Shown: positions 36,041-47,344, counted from the stretch's first letter. The stretch is DNA of 64,000 bases from Epichloe hybrida (GCA_019022495.1 JAFEKR010000003.1:4030001-4094000), one strand, 5' to 3'. The notes: generated by a model from the sequence alone, not told the origin. Program-made: numbers and translations.

Positions 36041-36148
36041 CTCGCCTGCCCTCGCCTGCCCTCGCCTGCCCTCGCCTGCCCTCGCCTGCCCTCGCCTGCC
36101 CTCGCCTGCCCTCGCCTGCCCTCGCCTGCCCTCGCCTGCCCTCGCCTG
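36041..36148. repeat. Perfect minisatellite: CTCGCCTGCC x10.8
   Basis: Ten identical, uninterrupted copies of a 10-bp unit (36041-36140) plus eight further bases. The absence of any substitution implies recent expansion or active homogenisation. It is pyrimidine-rich on the plus strand. Confidence 0.97.
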
Positions 36149-36355
36149 AGATACCTGCTTATTATGATGCTGCCAGAAACTCGACCGTTTTCACTCATTC
36201 ACGCTCTCAAGCTCCGTACAAGTGCAAGTATAGTACAGCATGGAGTCATTCTAGCACTTATCGTGCTGCACAACAACAGGCTTGGTATCAGTCGCTACCT
36301 ACATACACCAAGTCTCAGGGGTTCGATGGGATTAAGCAGGCACGTGGAGTCTATA

Positions 36356-36370
36356 GGGGGGGGGGGGGGG
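36356..36370. repeat. G15 homopolymer
   Basis: Fifteen consecutive G in the gene-free region, 200 bases after the minisatellite. Confidence 0.9.
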
Positions 36371-36795
36371 TAATAATGCATGTGCTTTTGATTAGTGCCA
36401 AAGCTATAAATAACAGTGGAGGAGAACCCCCTTTCCCTTTTATTAGCATGTAATCCACGAAGCCGCGCAATTAAAATGTAACTCGGTACCGAGCAGCTTA
36501 TGCACAGCTCGCTATAGGCATAACTCGGGAGTCTCATCCTATCACGGGCAGCCCATGGCCTTGATGATGGAAGAAGCCACTTCCCAGCAAACTGGTTGGG
36601 GGGCGTGGGCGCCTTGTGAGACGAGGACCTTGTCAGGAAAGCCTTTATTACATAGCACCAGCAGGCACGGTTTCCTAACCCATTTCTGCCATTTGATCTG
36701 AAGGCATCAAGTGCCGGTGGCATCAGATGAAGGGGTGGCTGAACTGTGCAGCGTCCCACGCGGGGTTCCGAAGCTACTGGTGACGCCACCGCCAC

Positions 36796-36897
36796 CGCAA
36801 GGTGTCCGCAAGGTGTCCGCAAGGTGTCCGCAAGGTGTCCGCAAGGTGTCCGCAAGGTGTCAAGGACAAGTTTGAAGATAAGGACAAGTTTGAAGAT
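36796..36897. repeat. 11-mer CGCAAGGTGTC x6 and 18-mer x2
   Basis: Six perfect 11-bp units (36796-36861) are followed immediately by two perfect copies of AAGGACAAGTTTGAAGAT (36862-36897) and a partial third. A spurious 300-codon frame on the minus strand runs through these repeats. Confidence 0.93.
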
Positions 36898-37702
36898 AAG
36901 GACAAAGAACGAGATGGGGAGGCAAACAAGATCCGAGCGGGTCTTTGATGGCCCCCGGGGCAGGGGGGCTCGCTGTGCCCAAGGCAAGGAAGGAAGCTGG
37001 TGGGTGGTGGTTGCCGAGAAGCCACAGCCTGTCAAACATCCTTGTTGGACAACAAGCGCACCGGCCAAGTTGAGGGGGGAAAGCTGAGAGCCTGCCAGTG
37101 AGAGCCTGAGAGGAGAAGAGACGAAGTCTTCGCCCGCCCACGCCCGCCTGTGGTTGGTTGGCTGTGGACTTGTGGACTTGGCATTGACCAACACGATGGG
37201 GATGGGATGCCTTGCCCAGTGCTTCAAAGGACGTATGTATGTATGTACATGCATCTACGCGCATCATCAGACTTGGGAATTGGTGACTGACATGTCAATT
37301 CTCCGATCGGGTCCCCCCGTCTTGTTCTCCTCAGGGTCCAAGACCCGGACCATTACATTGGACAGAATGAAACGAAGTCGACTGCACCGAAACCCTCGGA
37401 ACTCGCAGGCGAGGAGTGGGGTCGGATTCACTCGGTATCATGTCGATCGAGTCAAGTTCCCATCTACATTGACACTAACCAACTACCATGTCTCAATGAC
37501 CAAAACTTGACACCAGCATACATGGCCTATTCAATTCAAGCCTGTAAACGACATGGTCAGTAGTAGCGTACACGTGGAAAACAGGTGCCCCATAGTCCCA
37601 TAGTCCAGCATCAATCGAAAGAATAGTCCAAAATCTCGCCCCCAACGTCTGGCGCAGAACTTGTCATTTTCGTCCCCTTGTTCGTCGCAACGTTTCCTTG
37701 TT

Positions 37703-39715
37703 TTATAGCTTGGAGGCAGGGTTGGGCGTGCCAACCTGTGTGATTTCGTTATAGAGCAACCTGCGTTTCAGACAAAATTAGCTGCCATGTATTGGATGAG
37801 ACGGTGGTGAAGAGACCATCTTCAGGTGTAGGTAAGAGCCGGTGGTGGTATACAGCCTGGCTTGCTATATGATGAAAATCGGGGAGGAGAGAAAGCGATA
37901 TAGAGTCGAGTGAAACGGACGGGAGGGGGGGGGGCACTTACGACGTCAGGAAATCGGCATAATCTTCTCCAGTGATCTGGCCGGCAAGGTATTGCGCAGC
38001 AAGATGGTATTTGTTACCCTTGGGAGCCTTGGAGGCCAGACCGTCGGCGCACTCTTTGAGAAGCTTGAGGGCATAAGCTTTGTCGACTCGCTTGCCTTCC
38101 GAGGTCGACACGCCGTGCTTGACCCATTGCCAAAGCTGGGATCGAGATACTTCGGCAGTGGCAGCGTCCTCCCTATGAAGTTTTGGTTGCGTCAGTTTGG
38201 CATGTTGCTTTTCAAGAGCAAACCAAAAAAAATGCAATGAATCTGCAATTGCTTCGTGGGGGACAAGGCTTACATGAGGTAGTTGATGGGCACGCAACCG
38301 ACGCCACGGATCCAAGCCTCCATGTATCCCAAACCAATGTTGAGGTTTTTCTTGATGCCATCCTCGGTAATGCTACCGGGCACGTTCATGTTCAACAAGT
38401 CGTTTTGGCCAATCTGAACGTCCTCGCGGCGCACAAACAGCTGGTTAGGCGTGGGCATGTTCTTGTTGAAAATCTCCGTGGCAATGGAGGCCAGGGCGGG
38501 GTGAGCAACCCAGGTGCCGTCGTGGCCGGCACGCACCTCGCGCAGCTTGTCGGCGCGAACGTTTTCCATGGCCTTGTCGTTGGCCTGCTTGTCGTCCTTG
38601 ATGGGGATCTGAGCAGCCATGCCGCCCATGGCATGGACTCCACGTTTGTGGCACGTCTGAATGAGAAGCTTGACGTAGGCGTCCATGAAGGGCACAGTCA
38701 TGGTGACGCAGGATCGGTCCGGTAGGACAAAGTTGGGGTTCTGGCGGAACTTCTTGATTGTGCTGAAGATGTAGTCCCAGCGACCACAGTTGAGACCAGA
38801 GCTGTGGTCGCGCAGCTCATAGATAATCTCGTCCATCTCAAAAGCGGCGAGAATGGTCTCAATCAGGACAGTGCCGCGGATGGTGCCGCGAGGCATGCCG
38901 ATGTAGTCCTGGGCCAAGTTGAAGGCATCGTTCCACAAGCGAGCCTCGAGGTGAGACTCCATCTTGGGGAGGTAAAAGTATGGGCCGTAGCCTCGGCGCT
39001 GAAGCTCAAGGGCATTGTGGAAAAAGTACAGACCAAAGTCGAAGAGACCTCCGGAGATGGGCTCACCATCGATGGTGACGTGCTTCTCCACGAGGTGCCA
39101 GCCTCGGGGACGAACAATCAGAGTAGGCAGCTTCTTGTCCGTGCGAAGCTTGTACTCTTTCTGGCCTTGCTTGAAGTCGACCTGGCGGCGGTTGGCGTCG
39201 TACAAGTTGACCTGTCCATTGATCATATTCTCCCAGGTGGGAGCGCTGGAGTCTGCATTCAAGGTGACTTGGTCAGCAGCTGTCTGGATTCCCACGCCAT
39301 CGTCGGCTCATGTGAGGGGGGGGAAATGCTCAAGAAAGTGAAGAAAAGGCTCACCCTCGAAATCAGCCATGTAAGTGTAAACATCAGCGTTCAGAGCATT
39401 GACGACCATCTTCCTGTCAGTAGGACCAGTAATCTCCACCCGGCGATCAACCAGGCCAGGAGCAGGAGGAGCTCCTCTCCAGGTCGGGTTCTCACGAATG
39501 TGCTTCGTCTCCGGGAGGAAGTCGGGCAGGACGCCTCGGTCAATCTCGGCCTGGCGGATCTTGCGACGCTCCAGCAGCTGCTTGCGCGTGGCATCGAATG
39601 AGCGGTGCAGGAGGGCAAGGAAAGCAAGAGCCTGGGGAGTGAGAATCTTGCGATGAGCCTCGTCAACCTTGCCGTTGACGGAGACGCCTTGGAGAACGGC
39701 GTCAATGGCAGCCAT
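37703..39715 (-). CDS. acuE: Malate synthase, glyoxylate cycle, peroxisomal (PTS1)
   Basis: Condenses glyoxylate with acetyl-CoA to malate, allowing growth on acetate and fatty acids. Exons are 39355-39715, 38274-39252, 37942-38172 and 37703-37760, giving 542 residues from the ATG at 39715. A less favourable ATG two codons upstream at 39721 would give 544. Visible are the N-terminal AIDAVLQGV and [15 protein letters not shown], the junction-spanning [14 protein letters not shown], the core [12 protein letters not shown], the catalytic-Arg segment [22 protein letters not shown], and DGTWVAHP. The last 58-base exon ends in Ser-Lys-Leu, a type 1 peroxisomal signal. Its 181-base intron begins with a phase-2 donor such that unspliced RNA reads Ser-stop, ending the protein after FLTS without SKL. 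The sense strand of this intron starts GTAAGTG followed by C10. A (CT)10 run marks the leader. Confidence 0.97.
37925..37934. repeat. G10 run (C10 in sense) at the start of malate synthase intron 3
   Basis: Starts seven bases inside the donor on the gene's sense strand, the same placement as the C-runs in the flippase and tetraspanin introns. Confidence 0.88.
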
Positions 39716-39796
39716 GGTCATTGTGGTGGTGACTGTGTATGTATTATCACAGGATAGCCGAGGGTTTGTTGGAATGAGCGAGGTTTATTTCACAAG

Positions 39797-39816
39797 CTCT
39801 CTCTCTCTCTCTCTCT
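39797..39816. repeat. (CT)10 run in malate synthase leader
   Basis: Perfect dinucleotide run about 80 bases upstream of the malate synthase ATG; on the gene's sense strand it is (AG)10. Confidence 0.88.
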
Positions 39817-40173
39817 TTTACCCTGTCTTGGAAAGCAACGACTTTTTTTGTTTGGGTTTTTGGAAGCTCCCTCGATATGAAGCAGGCGAGTCTGCAGAGT
39901 GGTCGAGACAAATGGATAGAGGAAAAGGGAAGAAAAAACGGCCAAGATGAGAATTGCCGAGTTGACGAACGACGGACGACGAATGACGAACGACGGGCAG
40001 AATCGGTTCCCGGCATCGGCGTCGTCACAAGGCTTGTCGAGTCTTTCACATGTCAAGACGGGCCAGCCAGTCTGGGTCTGGGACTCTGCCCATCCATTCC
40101 ATTCCATCCAATCATCAATCATCCGCGTACCCGACCCGAACAGACACCATCAGTCTTCGCTCGGGTAGTATGT

Positions 40174-40223
40174 AAAGCTGGCTAAAGCTGGCTAAAGCTG
40201 GCTAAAGCTGGCTAAAGCTGGCT
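40174..40223. repeat. Perfect 10-mer AAAGCTGGCT x5
   Basis: Five identical adjacent 10-bp units about 460 bases upstream of the malate synthase ATG. Confidence 0.95.
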
Positions 40224-41130
40224 TAGCTCTCCATGCCGGAGCTCGAGGAACGGTGGACGACGAGTGGACGACCCCTTCATGCACCCGGTGGCTCGAGGTA
40301 GATTCCAACAGGAACGACTTGCCGGCACCATAGAAACAGCTACACAGGCAGAGGTACTCGATCGCACGAAGGCACTTCCCCGTCATCGGACCAGACCCAA
40401 GGCGGGGTAGTGGCGCCAACCCATGCATCAATCAGCCGAGGCTGCCAGACACGACAAGAATCAAGAACCTCGTCCGAGGGGAGAGCCCCGGGTCTTTCCG
40501 GCATCACACTCACTCTGTTTAACCCTTCAAGTTCCATATTTGTTCATCCAGCCTAACATAAACACAACACATCGGCTGAGAAGCGATGACAATGACCCTA
40601 AGTACGTACAATAACAAAACAACTAGTCAGCCCGCCCCCTGCACCACGTCAAATGGCCATGCAGAGCTAAATGTGGCCAGGCCGATGAATGTCTTCTTCC
40701 AATACTCGCCATTAGCCAAGAACAAGTATAATATTGTCCGGCACGTTTGCCAGAACGTTTCCTCCCCCCCCAATCTCATTACGCAGTCCATGATCCGACG
40801 CCTGAAACCAAAAGAAAATGAAGAGGAGGAGGAGGAAAAGAGCAAGAGAGGCCAATTATAATACAGTGAGTGTGTCCGTATTCGGGAGGAAAGCTACAAC
40901 AAAATGGATTTCCTTGATCCAACAGGTAGTGATAAGCAGTTCGCCATGGCGCAGATGATGCCATGGGCTCTTCCCATCGTCTTTTCTCCGGTGAGCAGAT
41001 CGCCAATCCCCCAATTACCGAGGTAGACTGTGTTCGGGCGGGTAGTGATAGAGTGTTTGCTCCTATATTAATCATAAAAAAGTGCATATGCCGCCATCGG
41101 TGCCGCTCATTGCTGTAACGCTCAATAACG

Positions 41131-44100
41131 CTATGAATTGAGCGTTTTAATCATCATCTTCTGCTTGTTTTTATCCGTAACCAAAAGATGTCTGCTGTCA
41201 AATGTAATCTTCATCGTTTCAACAATGCGGTGTAAGCTGCTTGCAGCACCGCGCTCTTGAGTGAACCGAACAATAGTCAGTGGCCGCTTCTTGCCGTGCT
41301 CAATGACCGTCATGATCTCGGCGGCGAATTCGACTTCCTTCAAATTCAAGTCTGTCATCTTGTAATCAGTCTGCGTCCATGTGTTGGGCATTGCCTACGT
41401 CGGGCGCGACGACTCACAGTTTTAGCCCCCAGTCTTGCAAAGACAATGTTGCGCTGCGTGTCGACCTGAATACTTCTCAATCCGTAACGTCGCCATTCTC
41501 GCAGTAAAATGACAACCTCTTGACGAGCTCTCTTGCTAGAGAGAGTCATGCAAAGATAGCTGGTAGCTGGTTTCACGCGGAAAAGTCTGGTGAGCCAATT
41601 CTGTTTGACTTCAATGTTGCGACTACTTCCAGAGTTCAATGATGGCATCCCGGAGCGTCGCCTTCGAACGACTGGATGGGCGCTCATCTGCCGTCTCTCA
41701 TCTTTGTCTGAAATATATTTTGAAACGTTAATGATCTATGCTGAGAGGAAGGGGTAAACAGAGCGCAGGAGAAATCTTACCCTCCACTCTCATCGTCAAG
41801 TCTTTTCCTTTATTTTTCCAGAATGGGAATGTAAAGTTCCTCTTTTTGTTGTCCACGCCGCCTTCGTCGCTGGGGCGGCTTTGCTTCGAGTTTGTCGAGC
41901 TACTCGCCCGTCTTGCCTCGCTCGTGCTAGACATGGTGCTAGATTCGGCTCTCGACGCCCGTTTAAACCACGAAGATTTTTTCTTCTTGGGTCCTTGGTC
42001 CGCATCGTAGATGTGATCATCAACGTCCTCGCTATTGAGACCTGACTTCTGATGATTGGGGCGTCCAAAGCTATCCTCACTATCCCTCGTGTGCGCGTTC
42101 ATGGGATTTGGTGATCGAAGAGGGCTTCCCGGAGCAGGAGAATTAACTACTCGAATTGTGTGCTCAACCTTGCTGAGGTATTCCATGCCATGGTTCTTCT
42201 CGTTTGCCCTCCTCATTGGGCTGTGTGGAGGAGCTGAGACGATGCGAGTCCCGTCACCATGAACCCCAGCATTTTCATTGATCGAAGGCAGAGTAGACAA
42301 TTTCCGGGGGGTCTGGCCGTATGCTGGAGCAGAGACGATGCGCCGGTCTGCTTGCCTGGGGAGGAGGAGAGTGACTCTACTGGCTTCCTCAATGATGTCA
42401 TCCATTTCAACTTCTCTGCCCGGAGACATCGGCCGCTCACTTTGTCTATCCTGAGTACGTTTCTGCGTCGGAGTAGTGACATTCTTAGGCAGCGGCGGCA
42501 GGGGACGAGTATGCCAGGATGATGTGGAAACTTCTGTTGCAGGCGATATGGTTGTTGTTGGACTGTCCAGAGACAAGGAGAAGGGGTTAGACCCCCGTCT
42601 GCAATCCGCGTCAGTTATTGATGAATCGCACTCCGAGTCATCAACCACAACAGTGGTTTTGAAGGCTGCGTCGCAATCTTTGGCGATTCCATTGCTGAAG
42701 TGACGCAGCTCTTCATTAAAGATCATGGAAACACCACTTTTATGAGATACTCGATTGATGGGAGCGCCAACGGCCTTGGGGAAAGTTCCATCGACCTGTC
42801 TGATCATTCTCGGACTAGGCGGTCGGGCCGCAGGAGCCGATGATCGTTGCGCAGCTCCGTTTCCATGGACCAGACTCGATCTTGTCCCACCGGCAGCAGA
42901 ACGATGGCCAGCTCCAGCCGAATTCGATCTCTTGCGGACGTGAGAAAAGTCTACACCACGCTTGTGGCGGAGACTAGGTACTCGTATTTGGGGTGTTACT
43001 TGTCTGCCGCTGCGCAAAGACGCCAGAGATCCACGAGAGGATTGTGGGCGGCTGGTGAGTGAGGCTCGGGTAGAGTTGGCTCGCATTCGACGACTATTCG
43101 AGCCGCTGCGCACTCTGCTGGTTGGTCCTGTGGCAGTAGTCGTACTGATAATTTGGCCATCACGGTGTACGGTAATCTTCGCCTGGCTGATTTGAGAGTC
43201 GCATTTCTGCAGCATGCGGCTACCCCGATATGGATCATAATTGTCAGTCTCAGTGTCAGCAGCTGTTGAGATGACTGTGAAACGGGATATCGAGCGACCG
43301 TGGCCGTTTGCTCGCGTTTTTTCAAACTGGCAAGTGGATATGCGTTTCTTCCAGATTGTAGGTTCGAGATGGTGATAGTCACTCATTGAGCGAGCTAATT
43401 CGGGTTTGAAGTCTTCTAGTTGCTTGTTCCGATAGTTATAAAGCAACCAGTAGAAGGCCTTCTGATCGTTAGACCTGAGCAGCATGATGTCAGTCACAAA
43501 AGATTCATGGCCAAGTTTCCTTCCAGAAATCATCCACAATCAACTTACTCTTCACATGTGAGCTTGAGGGCAAGTTCTTGTTCGCTGAACATGTGCCACA
43601 TCGAGCGAAGCTGCCGTAGGAGCTGAGGATCGATCTCTGCTCGAGGGACTGGGGAGTATTGAAAGCCCTTTCTGGTGTCTGGCAATTGTCCAGTGTTGTC
43701 TCCAAAATCGTCAAGGTAGCTGTATTTTTGGACCAGAGGGTGTCGCCAGATATCTTTCATAGTAATCCGGCGATCCGGATTGACTTGCAGCATGCGTCTG
43801 ATGAGATCCTCAGCCTCGGGGCTGAGACCCTTGGGCATCTCGTATTGCCCCTTCTTCGTTTTAGCCATCATCAAGCGCAGATCGGGGTCGTCAAAAGGAA
43901 GCGTTGCGGACAGCATGGCGTATAATATGACGCCCATGCTCCAGATGTCAGCCCGATCCCCCCGGTACTGCTTGTTCTTCAAAAGCTCTGGAGCAGCATA
44001 GTGTGGACTGCCGCACGCCGTGGCAAGCTGATGGGTAGAAGTTTGGTGAAGAGCGGCCATGCCAAAATCAGCGATCTTGATCTGGAAGTCTGCCGCAATC

Positions 44101-44697
44101 AGGATGTTTTCAGGTTTCAAGTCACGATGGCACACATTGAAAGAGTGACAGTACGATATGGCACTCATCATTTGCCTGAAGAAGCAAATAGCCAGCTCCT
44201 CGTGTAGGCGCCCTCGAGAGTTGATAAAGGTGAAGAGGTCTCCTTGGTCAATGTACTCGAGAATCAGGTAGCTATTGAACGAAGTTAGTTCACGAAAGAC
44301 TGGTAATAGATCCTTATAAGCCATGGGCATCTCACATCTCGGACCGATTTTCCCATATGTCATAAAGTTTCATGATATTCGGGTGTTCGATAAGCTTGAG
44401 AATGGCAACCTCGCGCTCAATGGCCATGGGGACTCGCATTTCGCCATTGATCTTATCGGGCAAACTGCTATCCCATTTACTCAACGCGGCCATGGAGCTA
44501 TCTTGGACAAGGTAGGCCATGCGTCGATTCACAATCTTTACAGCTGCAAGCTGATTGGTGATATTGTGACGGCATAGTCTTACGCGGGCTGACGAACCCT
44601 TGCCTAGTGTGCGTCCTAGTTGCCATGGTCCAATGTGTGTTTTGTAATTTTTCTTGCTTCGGCTACTTGACGTCGACGCGTATGAAGCTTGAGACAT
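41131..44697 (-). CDS. Gin4/Hsl1/Cdr2-type CAMK-like Ser/Thr protein kinase
   Basis: Nim1-related kinase of the septin/morphogenesis checkpoint group, expected at the cortex or septation sites. Exons are 44336-44697, 43549-44271, 41781-43474, 41418-41707 and 41131-41370, totalling 1102 residues. The kinase domain starts at GPWQLG (about residue 23) with glycine loop GKGSSARV, Lys54 in AAVKIV, HRDLKPEN (Asp about 171), DFG (about 189) and the GSPHYAAPE activation segment. A long Ser/Arg-rich, disordered middle follows. The C-terminus (NWLTRLFRVKPAT, VEFAAEIMTVIEHGKK) matches the lipid-binding KA1-like end of the family. The start is uncertain: an ATG at 44945 opens a conserved-looking frame (RSPLAETTNRMNS) that joins this one only through a roughly 150-base intron or a one-base indel. 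The last intron is 47 bases, using the CGCAG acceptor rather than a nearer TAG. Confidence 0.9.
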
Positions 44698-47337
44698 ACG
44701 CTTGTCCTCTTCGGCAGTATGTGCAGATTGATTAGTAGTGGCCGCTGCGTTGGCAGCCGTTGTAGCCTGTCGACTATCTGGCCTCCATGTGCAGCTCGGT
44801 TATTATCTGTGTAAGTGTTCGCGGCTTCGGGCTGATCGTAGCGCGGTTTGGCTCTGTGTTGGTCCAAAACCGGAAATGCCGAGTTCATACGGTTTGTCGT
44901 CTCAGCAAGAGGCGACCGAACCTTGGCAGCCATTGCTTCTGCCATGATGATATCGGTGTAGATGAGGGAATTAGCACATAATATGTCGGCAAGCTATTTC
45001 GCGCGTATGATTTCGTCGCACTCGTGTGTGGTAGATAATTTCGACGTCGATTATAATAATGCGTGGTGCAAGTCGAGGTGAGAGGTAGACGCGTGCCTAA
45101 TGAATGCAAGGCTGCCCTCTTGGACCGAAGCAGGAGCCAGGGTAATTGGGGCAGTCGAGATCAAGGCTTGATGACTACAGGATCGGGAAGAATTTGGAGG
45201 AAGGAGAGCACAAAGTGTCGCATACAACAGAAGTCAGAAACCCAATGACACGGTGGTGAGCTGGGGAAACTAGGGAAAGCTGCGGAGGAGCAGAAGAGTC
45301 CAAGATGAGTACGGGCATGGAGAGGACAAAGAAGTGTGATCAGAGCAGAGCGAGTAAAAGCGCAACGTGCTTCAACGGACTACGGACACGGGATCTGGAA
45401 TGCAATGTTTGCTTGGGTTGTGGCGTGGCGGCTGGTGTTTTTGGACCTGAGGTGCAAGTGAGCAAATGAACAAATGACGAACCAGCACAAGGGAGACGGC
45501 TGGCTCGCACTGGCACTGGCACTGGCACTGGCGCTGGCACTGGCGCTGGCACTGGCGCTGGTACTGGTTCTGAGACTAGAAATAAGTGACTGGCATCTGA
45601 CGGAACGATGTTGCCAGCTGCCAGCTGCCAGGACCCGACGGGAGGTGGAGAAGGCACACGATGCCATCGACATGCATTCCAGCTGCCAGCAACAACAAAT
45701 GACAGCGCTGCAGGAGAGACTGGCCACACGTCCCGACCACTCAAGCGCACTTTTAGTCAGCCCGCTGCAGATGTGACGGTGGCAATGAAGTCGTGATGGG
45801 CGACATGACTGACCGATGACAACCTCTGTGATGATCTCTCCTAGACTGCACTGCTTTACGATGTGCGCGACATGTCTTGATTTGTGTGCGGGTGCGTAAC
45901 CCCGTTGTGTGGTGATGGAGCGGCAGGGCGTGCTTTTTGATACTCGGTGGTCCTTGGGGCTCTATTGTCACGAATAGGTCGATTGGCCCGAAGCGATAGA
46001 GATCCGACAAAGGCTTTCATCATGGACAACTACCTATGTAGGTAGTCGTCATTCCAGACAGTGACCGCATCGACCTTTGTTGTCTGTCTGTCTTCGCAGT
46101 CGGTGCCAGAGTGCAAGGAAGGGCTACAACGGGCCGACCGCCAAGAATAAAATCGTGGCATTTCTCGTCATTTCTCGTAATTTCTCTTAATTTCTTTAGT
46201 CTTTGCACAACAATATAATTAGATTCCAATGTCAGCTGGAGTTAAGTTCCCGTGCGTTGAGTGCAAAGCAACCATGGGGAACATCATTCTCCTTGCTGCA
46301 AAATATACCGGCATTTTGACAGTATACTTATTTGCTTGTCATCCTATGAACATTGGCCCAGTGCGCGTTGCATTCTGCCAACTGCGCATCACTTCTGTCC
46401 TGGATCTAAACACACGAGGGTGAATCTGGCCAAAGAGGAAAAGGGCGCGTCCAGGCTAGTCTCAAGGGATCTCAAGGGCGAGGTGTTGTCCTGTCGAGCT
46501 CAATCTCACGACTGGAATTCAAGGGATGCAGTCCGGGGGATGGGTTTGAGCGAAGGGTCCGGATGGGCAATGTGGCAAATGACTATGAAGCATTATTAAG
46601 CTGTCGCTTTGTTCCAGAAGACCATAAGGTCTTGTACATTACTAAGCAACCACCGACAGCCATATCATTTGCAACTCATGCATATTACCAAAATTGACCT
46701 TCAGTTTGTCTTGCAACGAACATTAGTATTACAGGGGGCGAATGAATCGCCCGTCCTCCAATAGGAAAACCTGAATCTTCTTCCAATACTCAGTGAATAA
46801 TGTACCAAGCAGTGTTAGTGCTTTAAGTCAACACATTGACTGCAGCCGAGGCCTTTCATCTTCATGCTACCCTACGGTCAGGTGAATGTATATTTATCGT
46901 CTTGTCACTGGCGTGCGGAATTCCGTATTGGGAGCAGAACGTTATTCCATTTATTAATTTCGTAATGTCTTGCATTGATGACTACACTCCGTCAGACAAT
47001 CCACTACGGTGTACTCATCTTGCAGCATTTTGATTTGTTGGTGGTCATCGAAGCCCATTGGCAACCTGTCGGCTGTCATTGACGAGTTGGGTTAAGTCAT
47101 GTTGTAGTCATCGACCTTCGGGCCGACATTCAAAACGATGCAATCGACAAAATCGACAGAGGTTGGTTTTGGAGCGGATCATATTTTCAAAGAGAATGGC
47201 TATTACAGAAGCTAGGAGCATCTGCACGATTTCCTTGTTACTCAACCGCGGATGCCATCATTCCACCACTTAGTCTAATGAGATACGCTTAGGAATACAA
47301 TTTACATTTACTCCGGTGATGGACATCAAGCATAACA
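44698..47337. other. Gene-free divergent region, kinase / tRNA-Gly and SMC5
   Basis: Bases 44698-44945 may belong to the kinase 5' coding part or leader. The rest shows no gene. A CTGGCR hexamer array lies at 45510-45562, and AT-richer sequence runs from about 46150 to 47330. Confidence 0.55.
45510..45562. repeat. CTGGCA/CTGGCG hexamer array
   Basis: About nine hexamer units, coding for nothing supported. It yields repetitive Leu-Ala frames on the plus strand and Ser-Ala frames on the minus strand. Confidence 0.88.
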
Positions 47338-47344
47338 GCGTAAT

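Larger units (their letters stand above)
29293..37702. other. 8.4-kb gene-free, repeat-rich region upstream of FlbC
   Basis: No recognisable gene on either strand. Long frames at 30.2-30.7, 35.0-35.7 and 36.3-37.3 kb run through tandem repeats or overlap one another in several frames with no family signature. The region holds at least six tandem arrays, homopolymers (A17 at about 29735, T18 at about 32760, G15 at 36356-36370), a (CA)n run at about 34113-34130 and scattered TCCGTA sites. It lies between the FlbC start and the malate synthase end, so much of it may be FlbC regulatory DNA, a long leader, or unannotated noncoding transcripts. Confidence 0.55.
39716..41130. other. Intergenic: malate synthase promoter and kinase 3' flank
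   Basis: No gene supported. It contains a (CT)10 run (39797-39816) in the presumed malate synthase leader, five perfect copies of AAAGCTGGCT (40174-40223), and a lone GCGGGG (40402-40407) that matches the CreA consensus SYGGRG but is too short to be convincing alone. Confidence 0.55.

Noticed and set aside
36295..37254. 319-codon minus-strand frame
   Set aside because: It runs through the 11-mer and 18-mer tandem arrays and shows no domain; openness comes from repeat phase.
40402..40407. CreA (SYGGRG) site upstream of malate synthase
   Set aside because: One six-base degenerate match about 690 bases upstream is expected by chance; no paired sites seen.
41395..41417. 23-base intron in the kinase gene
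   Set aside because: Too short for known fungal spliceosomal introns; a 47-base alternative in the same frame exists.
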